Below are positions 54,689 to 64,000 of a stretch of 64,000 bases of DNA, piece by piece. Source of the DNA: Limnephilus marmoratus. Lineage: Eukaryota; Arthropoda; Insecta; Trichoptera; Limnephilidae. A program made the translations under genes and the position numbers. The DNA is taken from contig OU862920.1 in assembly GCA_917880885.1 (NCBI GenBank), positions 34,941,019 to 35,005,018 on the forward strand, written 5' to 3'. The notes below the pieces were generated by a model. The model was not told the DNA's origin. It made no database searches and saw only the letters and a program-made list of their open reading frames with translations. Every line of letters starts with the position of its first letter. Positions within the stretch are counted from its first letter, which is position 1.

Positions 54689-56624
54689 TAAGGTGGTCCA
54701 AAAATTTTTTTTCATTATTTTTCATTTGGCCACCCCGTGAATTTGTTACACGTATTCATAGAAATAACATAGTAAAATTTCAGCGAGATAGCTCAAGTAG
54801 AAAGGGGTGCTCAATCGAGTGTTGTTTTTGAATTTTTTGTGTAAAATGCTTAATTTTTACTTTTTGCTACAGGCCAGTTTCGTGTGTTAAACTATTAAAT
54901 AAATATTAAAATAAACTACTAAAGAGTTTTATAGACACATTTGAACAGTATTTGAAACTTATTTAGTAGACTGTGAAGTGAATCAGTGTAGTAAAATGTG
55001 TTCATCTACTCGAAAAAAATACGAAATTTTTCTACTTGGGGTTCGAAATATTGAGCCATTGTTAAGGCTTAACCAACATCCTACTCTTCGGCAAGTTTTA
55101 CTCCGTTATCACTACATATTAAATGATTCCAAAAATGTGAAAGATTCCGCGCTTGTACTTATTCAAGAACTTATAAAAGTATGGAGCAAATCTAGTATTC
55201 CGACCAGATAACAAAATCACTGCATTGAAAAACTGATTAAGTTTTTTAAGAACTGGCTGCTATATAATAAAAATAGAGGAAGAAATTCTGAAGCACAAAG
55301 AAAAGGAGAGTATTTGTTTAAAAAAGAACTAGACACACTTTTTGATATTGCCCATGCAAGCATCGATCAAAGATGAGAACGTAAGATGATTATGACCTCA
55401 ATTGACAAGAAACTAGAAAAAGTCAAAGAAAGTTCTCTAAAATGGAAACAAAGATCTGAAGAATTGAAAGAAATGGCTGCTGAAAGTAATGCTTCATCTT
55501 CGGTGGTGTCGAGACAAGAGTTAGAACTTGAGTGCAGCTTCAGTAGCACTTCAAATAATGCTAGCATATTAGAGGATAAGTCCAAAGATGAGTTTGTAGT
55601 GCGTTGAGTTGTCTACAAGTGACATATTTACACAATACGTTACCAGTGCGCTTGATCGTAACAAGATTTAAACTAATCAGGAGAGAAGAAAAACAAATTG
55701 TTCGATTTGTAAGTTATCATCTACACTAAAGTTTGAATCGAAGCGTCTTTGGCAGCAGATGCACCTGTAAATAACTTAATACTTTGGAATAGCTTAAAAT
55801 TGTACGAATTCATTGATTCCGAAATCAGTGTAGCAGCTAGGGGTGTCTTAGAGCGTCACTTATGGTATTTGTCAGATGAACTAGTCGCATTTACCGTATT
55901 TACTGAGAAGCTGCCTGACGCTGAGAAACAGGCCATTGTTCAAAAAATAAATTCTTATGGCAGTAATCGTTCAGTACGAGGTGATTCTGCTAAGCTTGCC
56001 TCAGAGGTTACATTAGAAGCTTTTGCAATACAAACAACGTTGAAAACGCTCTTAGTTCTTGATGTCAAGGACTCTTTCTTGTAATTAAATCCTGAGACTT
56101 GGATTATCAATGTTGATTACCTTCAAGGCAAAAGCTGAGTCAAAAATTTGCGTGTTGTTAATGATACATCGGAGAGAGGTGTTAAACTATTTGAAGATTA
56201 CATACAACACGATACTCACTAAGAATGAGTAACAAAAGCAATTTTTACTACACATCGTTGAACAAAACAGAAAAATCGTTTCTACTGAAACATTCAAAAA
56301 GGAGTTGACAAACATGTTTTTGAAAGATTGCGACTAATATTATGTTAATTATTGCTTTGTTACCAAATTTTGTTAAAATTTAAATACGTTTTATACTTAT
56401 TTGGCTAAAATACTTGTAATATTAATAAACCTTAAATTACGTGTTTTACTTAAAATTCAGAACTTTTGTGAGAAACTTCTAACTCGATGAGCACCCCCTT
56501 GTATATAATATTGGGGGCTGAAATTTTTTACACATAATAGGAATGATAGGTGTAACAAATAAAATGGGTGGCTACATCTATATTTGAAAAAATAAAATTT
56601 ACTATGCAGGCCTGGACCACCTTA
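54689..56624 (+). mobile_element. hAT-type transposon with 8-bp TSD and decayed gene
   Basis: Ends TAAGGTGGTCCA and TGGACCACCTTA, with looser inverted similarity further in (GGCCACCCCGTGAATTTGTT against GTAACAAATAAAATGGGTGG). The flanking duplication is CTGTACAA (54681-54688, 56625-56632). 1936 bp. GAGCACCCC words also recur inverted near both ends (54808-54816 and 56487-56496). The internal gene is described separately. Confidence 0.9.
54996..56340 (+). pseudogene. transposase-like gene of the 54689 element, decayed
   Basis: One reading frame runs almost throughout, broken by in-frame stops (TAA 55209, TGA 55374, TGA 55605, TAA 56082 and later ones). N-part: FLLGVRNIEPLLRLNQHPTL, RQVLLRYH, ELIKVW, LDTLFDIAHA. 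Middle: a charged, probably coiled-coil stretch SIDKKLEKVKESSLKWKQRS. C-part: RHLWYLSDELVAFTVFTEKL, NLRVVNDTSERGVKLFEDYI. I recall the same N- and C-blocks in large uncharacterised predicted proteins of invertebrates. The region between about 55680 and 55740 seems collapsed, removing what would be the catalytic core. TIR and TSD point to the hAT superfamily. Confidence 0.7.
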
Positions 56625-56632
56625 CTGTACAA

Positions 56633-58250
56633 TCTGATTTGAAGGCAGTTTTTAACCTTTTTTACGAACAGTCCGATCCTGTTCAGAAAGTCCCAAAATG
56701 GACTGTATTGCAAACCGTTGCCAATGTACTTTTCTGCGCTGGATCTGGTTATTTTAATGTGCGCTCTTCGAAGTTCAACGTACGACTGATGTCTTGGATT
56801 ATTCAAAACATTCACGAACCCTCATGGTGCCAAAAATACGGTTAGGTTTGTCTCCAAATCGTCGAAATGATACCCCGATTTCATGTTAGGGCAAGTCTAT
56901 CTCTTCTGACGTCAGTATTACACTGCAATATGCGTTTTTCTAGAAGTTGTTTTATAACCGGTAATTAAAGTTATTTTTTATTAAAAATCAACCAATATTA
57001 GAAAGATTGCACTCGTTTAAAAAACGCCGATGATTCCTCAGCGATCTCTCAGTTTTTAACTAAATTGAACAGTAGCTATATTAACTAAACATAGTATTTG
57101 TCAAGTTTCAAAACCTTTGCATCCATTTATACTCGAATATTCTGGATCAATATATCTATTTTAAACTGTAATTGCATTTTTTAAATCATTAAACGAGAAA
57201 TTGTAAAATTTTGCTCTTAAGGAAGGTAACACTGTAGAAGTTATTTATAGCAATCGCTCACCGTATCGCTGTTTACTGTTGGCGTAGAGCGTAGTGCGCT
57301 TGCTCTACGCCAAACATTTGCGCGTAGTTTTAACGAGTGTTGACTTACAGCAAGCGTGACAAAACGCTTTCTTAGATGTAAACAATTACAACGAAAAAAC
57401 GATGAAAGTATTTAGCTCGGTTTAATCAGAAACATTTCAGATAATATTTTGTATTGGAAAATGAATAATTACTTAATCACTTTATGCAGATTATTGTAGC
57501 CTTTGAATTTATGTTTTATAATTTTGATTTATTTGAACTAACCACTTCCTGCAGAAAAAAAAATGAATCTCCATAAAGCCATAAAAATTTTAAAAAATGC
57601 AGGGAGGTCATTTTATTGTACATATTCTTGGTATAAGCGTGTAAAAATAAAATGGCTCGTTCGTTCTTCTGATGGCTCTGTACCCAGATAATATATTGTT
57701 AATCAATAGGTACACATTTCAGCCTTACTAATAAAAAAACACTTCTTAATAGTTAAACAGTGTTTTAGTTACGCATTGAATAAAGACTGTACAAGCTCTG
57801 ATTTGAATTCTTATTAATTAATAAATAAAAAATCTTTTACTTTTCTGCGAAAGAGACTGTTGTTATAAGTTTGTACGACATCTTCAAAAACAGTTATGTG
57901 TAGCATGTTTAAAATACCTTGGAAATCTTCCAAATTTGATAAGAAATTTCTAGTTTATACAATAAAAAATAAACTACTCTCTTTCGCTGTATAAGCAAAG
58001 TGTCAACTTTTATTTATTACTCAGATTTTTACTAATAATGTGATGTAAATAATGCAAACCATTGACCGACTGAATGTTCGGTTTCGGCAAAAAAATCTAG
58101 TTTCGACATCAGTTCGGTTTCGGTAGACAACCTGCCGAACCTTCGGCCGCACCGAAACTGCGTTCGTGAACTATCGCGCGTCGTTTGGCTGACTTCTGAT
58201 GAGTTCGTGGCTCGTGTGTCACTCGCCATTATCAGCTGATTTTGCCGGCC
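56633..58250. other. no gene seen; hairpin at 57279-57313
   Basis: TTGGCGTAGAGC and GCTCTACGCCAA form 12-bp arms around an 11-base loop. Near 58065-58150, CCGAA/TTCGG words (GTTCGGTTTCGG, CCGAACCTTCGGCC) suggest another palindromic element end. The minus open frame 58032-58265 lies in that sequence and is not convincing. Confidence 0.45.
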
Positions 58251-58257
58251 GGTTAAA

Positions 58258-58567
58258 ATACTCAATTAATGAGGTCCTTCCTTTATAATGTAAGTGTTGA
58301 TTGTTGACAAATTTTTTGTTCAAAGAAGTAGTTAACATGTTTGTTAATTTTTGTATAGCAGCAATATCAAAAAAATAAATATTTATTTTTTCACATACAA
58401 TTATTGTTTTTTACTTCATTTCACATGTATAATAAGAATGTTGTGATTGTAAACGCAAATAAAATTAAAATGCTCCATTAATTAGGTCCTTCCTTTATAA
58501 TATACATGTTGATTATTGACAAAAAAAAATTCCAAGATGTAGTTAACATGTTTAACTCATTTTTAAC
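58258..58567 (+). repeat. direct repeat (~95 bp) spaced 213 bp
   Basis: 58258-58355 and 58471-58567 share ATTAATGAGGTCCTTCCTTT (second copy ATTAATTAGG), ATAATGTAAGTGTTGATTGT-like sequence and AGTAGTTAACATGTTT. Confidence 0.75.
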
Positions 58568-58719
58568 TCCGAGCCGAACCTGTCTGCTTTAATGATTATC
58601 GGTTATTTTCCGGAGTATTTATTCATATCTTTAAAATATGTTTTTAGCGACTTTCTATTTCAAATGTACGCGAATCCTTCTTGTTCGATAACTGCAGTTT
58701 CATTTACCGGATGATCCGA

Positions 58720-60262
58720 TCCCGTATTTACAATACGTGCTTAGCGTGTGACCTCTTTTATATAAATATACATATAACATGCACATTAATCAGTCCGGTT
58801 AAATTGCTGGAGCTTTATTTCTCGTATTGTTCGTTTCCGTATTTACAAATAATGCCCCAAGCCGTGACCGTTTTCATAAATATGTAAGTTAGTCTGGTTC
58901 CACAATAATCGTGGTTTTACTTTCCGAGTTTTCGAATCCCTTTATACACGTATATACTTGCTTGATATGTACAAAAAAGTATAAGTGAGTCAGCCTTAGG
59001 CGGGGGTTACACTCGTAATTAAAATTTACGGATTACATAAGATTTTGACAGGTCACTCACAGGAGCGTTCACATATGCATCCGACTTTTGGTAATTAATG
59101 ATCACGGAAGTTGTTCGGAAGTTCGACCTGTGTAAATGCTCATGCGACCGTTTACATCTGTAAATTTATTTGCAGTAAGATGGCTTCCTGTCAACAACGA
59201 CCTGCTACTGTCAAATTTACGCGATTTTGTCAATAAAGACGAAAAGGCCCAAATAAAGTATTGAAATAGATTGTGGCTTTAATTAAACAATTCTCCACAC
59301 ACTTTTGTGCCATCAAAGGCGGAAATTAATTTCGTTTCATCCGAATGACAGCTACCTGACATCTGCTGACAGCAACCGACTTCGAATTCAAAATTTCAAA
59401 TACGTAAATGTTAAAAACAAAAACATTAAGTTGGAAAGGATTGGACCGATAATTGAATAGAAGGATGCTCATTTTCCAGAAAACTTAAATAAGTGGAAAT
59501 AAATACTAGTTTTGTAAGAAAAAAATCCTATGAAAACAATTGTCTTTTAATTTTTGACATTTCGCAACGGTGCGCGGCGCATTTCGGAACTATTTCTTGC
59601 GGAAGTATCTTAGCTTATCAAACTGATTTTATAAGCTGTAAGAAGGCTGGAAATTCGCGCGGGCGCGATTAGACCTGTCAAAAAACTTCCGAAAGAATAA
59701 GTTCTGTAACTTGCTATAAATTACGTTAAGTGGCTTTTGGTGTCGTTTACATTGGTAATTTGGCCATAAATCGCTTACAAGAGCGATTTACAGGAAAAAA
59801 TTTACGAGTGTAATCCCAGCCTTAGGCCTTACACAAATTACAAAATTACACGTTCAATATTTATCATGATCCAGCACTATTTAGAGATAGCGATATCCTA
59901 CACTTTCAATATTTATTGTGATCTGTCAATATTTATCCAATAAAGTCATATATATTGAACTGGCTTATTGACGGATCACTGGATTTCTAGATTCAAATAT
60001 CGATTATTTTTAGACGTGTGGCCTACTCATCAATATTTATCCCTGGTTTCCCGTAATGGAATTCAAGAATCTAGTTAGTTAATCAATTCGCTAGCCTATA
60101 CGTCAATAAGTATCACGATATTTGATAAAAAATTGACGAATCACAATGAATCACACGAATGAACGTGTGGGATTCGCCTAATTCACTTCAGCAATATTTC
60201 TCGGCTTATTCTTCCATTATTACAAATAATTCGCCCAACGGTGACCTTATTCATATTGGCTA
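58720..60262 (+). repeat. three diverged copies of a TTTACAAATAATG..GTGACC unit
   Basis: Copies at about 58724-58770, 58840-58885 and 60213-60262 share TATTTACAA, a GCCC..GTGACC core and TTCATA. Between 59848 and 60050 TCAATATTTAT recurs four times, partly followed by GATC words. The TTA-type MITE (58999-59821) splits the array. Possibly a decayed satellite. Confidence 0.5.
58999..59821. mobile_element. TTA-flanked MITE with GTTACACTCGTAA ends
   Basis: Left GGCGGGGGTTACACTCGTAA, right (inverted) GGCTGGGATTACACTCGTAA; TTA on both sides (58996-58998, 59822-59824). 823 bp, no transposase. The 3-bp duplication fits PIF/Harbinger. Confidence 0.85.
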
Positions 60263-60269
60263 TGTTTTG

Positions 60270-60725
60270 GTAAAACCTTTCAAACCACATTGATAATGTT
60301 ACTTTTCAATGGTTTCCAAAAGAAATAGTCTTCAAAGTACAACATCGCGAAGTATTTTTTGCTAATTAAGGCATTTTTAACACTAAAACTAAATTTATGC
60401 GTAAGTACAATTTTTTTGATTACTTATTTTAAAACAAAAAAAATAATTCTCAAATCAATTATAATTATAAATAGAATTGCAATATTTTACAACGAAATTT
60501 TTAAAAACAAAATAATAATTTTCGTGTACACTTCAAGGTTTTCAATTTGTTTTACAAATTTGTGAGATTTTTTTGTTTCCTGTAACTTTTTCATTTTGTT
60601 GGTTGAATTTATTGCTTGAATGGGTTTACCCACCCTCATTAGCTATGTAAGATGGTTCGACTATTTTTGTTTTCTTTCTCACATTATTATTTAATTATAT
60701 GTTAACAATTGATGTGATCTTTTCC
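60270..60725. other. no recognisable feature
   Basis: AT-rich; one short open frame (60359-60565) of low complexity. Confidence 0.4.
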
Positions 60726-60727
60726 TA

Positions 60728-61155
60728 GACGACCTCCGTAGTCCAGTGGCTAAGACTCTTGACTCACATTCCGGAGGTCGCGGGTTCGAACCCGGCATGC
60801 GCAAATAAATTTTATTTGATTAATTTGTGTTATTTCACAATTAATTCATTTAAAATAATATATAGTATATTTGCGGCATGTTCCAGAGTGAAAGATACTA
60901 TCAGTATCGCCCTGGTGTAAGACCACCATTCAGAATTGAAACGTTGCTTGAAAATGGCTTTAGCCGTGTTTAGTGACCAGATCTGAATAGCCAGGTACTT
61001 CCCAACCTTCCTCTTCCCCACCTCCTTCCCCCCCCCCCCCGCAACCTTCAGCCTCACAACATACCCCAATTGGGGATGCCATAGTCTCACTGGCTCCAGA
61101 TGGGAGCAGTTGAGATTCTTGTGCGGTATTCACTGTAAAAAAAAAAAAAATGCAT
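60728..61155 (+). mobile_element. tRNA-derived SINE S1, full-length copy (S1c)
   Basis: Head GACCTCCGTAGTCCAGTGGC with A box TAGTCCAGTGGC and B box GGGTTCGAACCCG, then CATGCGCAAATAAATTTTAT, GGTGTAAGACCACCATTCAG, a C-run at 61028-61040, CCCCAATTGGGGATGCC, CTGGCTCCAGATGGGAGCAG and an A-run (61137-61150). This copy defines the family. The anticodon region is not tRNA-like, so it is not a tRNA gene. Confidence 0.9.
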
Positions 61156-61299
61156 GTGGGTTAGCCTGTTCGACTATCAAAGCTTAATTTTTCTGATTAC
61201 TTTCTCCTGTATTTATCGATATACTAAGCCGTTACCCTTTTCTCACATAAATTAATGAGCTTACACACGTTGGCATCTACCGAGCGATTTTAGTTTAAT

Positions 61300-61465
61300 A
61301 ATGGAGATTATCCGGACTGACATTCGAACGAAACCGCGCGGTTCAGTAACCGTGGGCTAACGTCGAACGACGCGACGCCGACGCGACGGCCGCAAATTCA
61401 GTTCGCGCGCCCTGTCAGTCTGTTCGGCTATTGCGGCTTTATTTCCCGTGTTGACAAGTTTGTTA
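61300..61465 (+). promoter_or_regulatory. CpG-rich block, possible promoter/5' UTR
   Basis: Exceptional CpG density (ACCGCGCGGTTCAG, GAACGACGCGACGCCGACGC, GACGGCCGC, TTCGCGCGCCC) in a CpG-poor window. Insect initiator-like TTCAGTT and GTCAGTC lie at about 61398 and 61413. An 18-codon frame from ATG at about 61468 (MCLAVLALTSILCMCICF) is signal-peptide-like but very short. It could serve the candidate exon at 63175; inference only. Confidence 0.4.
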
Positions 61466-61469
61466 ATAT

Positions 61470-62425
61470 GTGCTTGGCTGTGCTAGCCCTGACCTCCATC
61501 TTATGCATGTGTATATGTTTCTAATCGGCGCGGCTTGGTCATTATCTGGGTGGATTGCTAATTGCTTCAAACAAGAGCAACTCGACTGTGCATTCACATT
61601 ACCGAGGAACGGAACAGCCACGGGTTTTTCCTTAATGTGTTTCGTTATGCACAGCTGTAACTACCGCGCGAAGGTCAATTTACACAACTGAGCAAATTTT
61701 CTGTTGCAAAGCTGCACCCTGCTCCCTGCATAATATTATTATCAGTACTTTGGTTGCTTATCGAAGACGTAATATTCTTTGGTTATAAGAAATTCCGCGA
61801 TTGGGTAACATTTCTGGCTATTTTATTAAAGCTTGTTTTGCTAGCTGGCTTTTCTCAGCATTTTAACACACTTCGTTAGAGATATATTGATAATACCTAC
61901 CAAAACGTCTATGACGTCTTTATTTATTTTTAAAATTAAATTAATATTTTTCTAAGCTCCGTCCATCACAATGAACGTATTTATGTTCAAAAATGTTTTT
62001 TTTTTGCGTTAAAATATCTAACTCTCTTTGCCAATAATCAAAAATAGTACCTTTTCTCGTCCCTCGTAAATGAATTAGAGCCGTACACATAATAGAAATA
62101 TGCATTTGATGTCTGTATTGTCGCGTACTAGGAATTCTCTGGACAGACCGCATAATTAACATAAGGGTCAGGAAAAAAATGTCCACAGAAAAGGATTTTT
62201 TTAGCACCATCCGCCATCCAAGACTGCTGTTCGTAAGTACTTTGGACATTTATAATGAGTATAATTGAGAGTATAAAAGGAAAACTTCAGCTGGTAATCA
62301 AGGGAAATGTACACTACGACGTACGAGAAGTTGTTTGAACGCGGTTTTCTGTTTTGTCAAGGGTTCATGTATCAATTATGTATATTTCGCAAGCTGCGAT
62401 AAGAGCGCAATTTACTTCATAAAAA
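61470..62425. other. no recognised gene; one 102-codon minus frame
   Basis: The minus frame 61941-62249 has a protein-like stretch (YRHQMHISIMCTALIHLRGT) but I recognise no family and see no splice or terminal-repeat context. Confidence 0.3.
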
Positions 62426-62429
62426 GCAT

Positions 62430-62845
62430 TAACTACACGTATTAGGAGGCTCTGTGGAAAATAATTTTCCTCTGTACTTATGTCATCTGTGGGGATGCTC
62501 TGTGTAGGTCTTTTAGAAAAGAGGAGTTATTGAACTTTGTTCTTGAAGAAACCCGTGTTCTCATAGAGATCCTCAAATCGTTCAGCACAGTTGTTGAACT
62601 CAAGAACGTTGTTATCATGTGACATATGTATTTTTAACGTGAACAAATGTTGGTGAGCATTTGACGTGTTTCCCGAACATCTGCCGAAGGGTTCAATGAC
62701 GCTTGGTCCTCGGAGCCATCTTCCATTGAAATACAAAAGAAAACGGACAGCATTTCCCCATGTCTCCTGTGCTCTAAAGATTGCAATCCGTTTGTTAAGA
62801 TAGGAAAATTTATCAAACAGACCTCCCTCTTCTTCATACATTATG
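62430..62845 (-). pseudogene. jockey-like LINE 3' copy with frameshifts
   Basis: The minus strand reads FPILTNGLQSLEHRRHGEML in one frame and, after a shift, LKIHMSHDNNVLEFNNCAER in another. These match the DGLQSLERRRRVGML and DICHMRTGGFFDSFSCSTAR segments of the LINE at 47140-48004. The 3' UTR tail follows (plus strand TTAGGAGGCTCTGTGGAAAA, GGGGATGCTCTGTGTAGG). Older than the 47-kb copy. Confidence 0.8.
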
Positions 62846-62849
62846 AGAT

Positions 62850-63170
62850 TTCGAGGCTTCAGACCACAAGTGACTGTATTGAAGCGCTTTCATAAATAAA
62901 GCTCTGATTAGAATAAATTTTCCTCTCCTTTTAGTAGGGTAATTAACAACATGTTTTTTTTTAAATTATAACACAAAATAAATAAATATTGCTCTCAGTT
63001 TAGTTTTGAAAATGGTTTCAATTCATTTCAACAGTTTATCTATCCCATAATCGACTTAATTCACTCAATGGGCAACGGTTTGTATTCATCCGGGGGAGGT
63101 TTGTTCGAACACAATGGGTCGCAATCCATTCGCAATCTATTTGTGAACTATTCAGTGGTGTAATTTGCCT
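62850..63170. other. no recognisable feature
   Basis: AT-rich, then GC-moderate sequence leading into the candidate exon. Confidence 0.35.
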
Positions 63171-63174
63171 GCAG

Positions 63175-63224
63175 GCTGATGGATGTGATCAAAGAACTCA
63201 TCGCTGGGAGCATATCGATCGCAG
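63175..63224 (+). CDS. candidate exon resembling the start of an SLC25 mitochondrial carrier
   Basis: Acceptor TTTGCCTGCAG|GCTG and donor ATCGCAG|GTAACA enclose 50 bases. One frame has an ATG at 63180 and reads MDVIKELIAGSISIA plus the first base of a Gly-type codon. Mitochondrial carriers begin their first transmembrane helix with a similar 'xxFxAGxxxGxxG' small-residue pattern just before the PxD motif, which would fall in the next exon (outside this sequence or undetected). GC is above background. The exon is tiny and no second exon is seen, so the assignment is tentative. Confidence 0.35.
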
Positions 63225-63543
63225 GTAACACCCATCGCCGTCGCCACGTTATAGGGTATAATTTCCTTATGTCAACCCATCATATTCACACTACGCCCTC
63301 CCGTTCATCCCCATTCCTTCCCGTTCATTAACGTGGCCGTGTCACACCTGCTCACTCCTGCTAGCCTGTTATCTGACGCCAACGCAAATCACATGTCATC
63401 ATAAATATATTATTTACTTAGAAATTTGTTGACTATAATGTGTACGCAATTAGCCTTCTAAGTTTTGAAGGTTCCCGCTTTATTTGGAGAGTTCGGATTC
63501 TCTACCCGAAGTATTAGTTTATAATATAATTAAATAGATATTA

Positions 63544-64000
63544 GTGTACAAAACCTTTATTAGACCAGCGCTCGCATACGCAGCTGATACGTGGGTATTA
63601 AGCTGGGTCCACACATGTTCTATTGTCCGTTCCGTTCCTCCGTTCCGTATCAGCGTCCCGATCAAGAACGCTAGTTTGGACGCCCGTTCGGAACGGTACG
63701 GTGTTACGGAGGTACGATACGGGTAGAGGTATGCCCCGATCCATCGGGAGTCGGTTTATTCGGCCCGTTCAAAGGCGATACGATACGGGTATGCGCGGAT
63801 GCGCCAGTCTGGACGCGATCGCGGCATGCGCGGGTCGTTCTCTCTGTCGCTGGAATGAACACGCGGATGCCGATGATCGCAGCGACGTTACGGAGGTACG
63901 GGCTATTTTTACTTGCGTCCAGAGTTTTTGATACGGAACGGAGGTACGGAACGGAGGAACGGAACGGACAAAAGAACATGTGTGGACCCAGCTTTAACTA
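63544..64000 (+). pseudogene. non-LTR RT fragment split by a MITE
   Basis: 63544-63600 reads YKTFIRPALAYAADTWVL, the conserved 'LYKTxIRPxLxYxxETWxL' block of non-LTR RTs, without upstream domains. It stops at the MITE 63601-63993; after the MITE the frame can resume with Thr (ACT at 63996-63998) once one TTA copy is discounted. The window ends there. Confidence 0.7.
63601..63993. mobile_element. TTA-flanked MITE with ~55-bp TIRs
   Basis: AGCTGGGTCCACACATGTTC at the left and its exact inverse at 63974-63993, with inverted similarity continuing through the repeated GTTCCGT/ACGGAAC words. TTA flanks both sides (63598-63600, 63994-63996). The interior is unusually CpG- and CGG-rich (ACGGAGGTACG, GATACGGGTA repeats). 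Open frames here come from those repeats. Confidence 0.9.

Noticed and set aside
60728..60800. tRNA gene with good A and B boxes
   Set aside because: The part between the boxes does not fold as an anticodon arm, and the unit is followed by the S1 body seen at 15.4 and 28.5 kb.
63623..63979. Arg-rich open frames on both strands near the window end
   Set aside because: They lie wholly in a CGG/ACGG-repetitive MITE with inverted repeats; openness follows from composition.

Overview
The window reads as AT-rich nuclear DNA of an arthropod, most likely an insect. The reasons are the dense mix of non-LTR retrotransposon tails, tRNA-derived SINEs, hAT/TTA/TA-type MITEs and arthropod-style dispersed repeats, and GT-AG exon candidates separated by multi-kilobase introns. 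I cannot fix the order; a hemipteran is a guess. No complete host gene, functional tRNA, rRNA or CRISPR array is visible.

Host coding signal is thin. Three short plus-strand segments (23721-23795, 26529-26675, 33101-33286) have good splice borders and are all phase 0 to phase 0, so they may be consecutive 5' exons of one gene whose product I do not recognise. A 50-base candidate exon at 63175-63224 reads like the start of a mitochondrial carrier (SLC25). A CpG-rich block at 61300-61465 could be a promoter or 5' UTR.

The rest is mobile DNA, much of it nested. (1) An 'H family' of short elements shares terminal motifs (left GAAGTGAAACTTC; right TTTCACTTCTACCGCG, then a GTGTG..CACAC hairpin and a T-run) but carries four unrelated interiors: type A, type B, type C (with a tRNA-like A/B-box segment) and type D (with an 89-bp tandem repeat). 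I count about fourteen copies. The termini resemble non-autonomous Helentron/HINE elements. (2) A 'J' retroposon family ends in the same 3' tail as a LINE at 47140-48004. (3) Two tRNA-derived SINE families: S1 (15.4, 28.5 and 60.7 kb) and S2 (10.3-10.7, 14.9 and 21.4 kb). (4) Four hAT-type DNA elements have 7-8 bp target duplications: 3923-4912, 40369-41568, 49794-50994 and 54689-56624. The last carries a decayed single-frame transposase-like gene. (5) MITEs: TTA/TAA-type at 26956, 58999 and 63601; TA-type at 52234; others at 7322, 12134 and 13221. (6) Fragments of several non-LTR reverse transcriptases occur throughout.

Layout: 0-9 kb is sparse DNA with one hAT and hairpin/TIR elements; 9-22 kb holds SINEs, foldbacks and H elements; 22-33.3 kb holds the candidate gene with retroelements in its introns; 28-45 kb is a nested H/J/S1 zone; 45-56.6 kb holds LINE, hAT and MITE insertions; 56.6-64 kb holds diverged repeats, MITEs, S1, the CpG block, the possible carrier exon, and an RT fragment split by a MITE at the very end.
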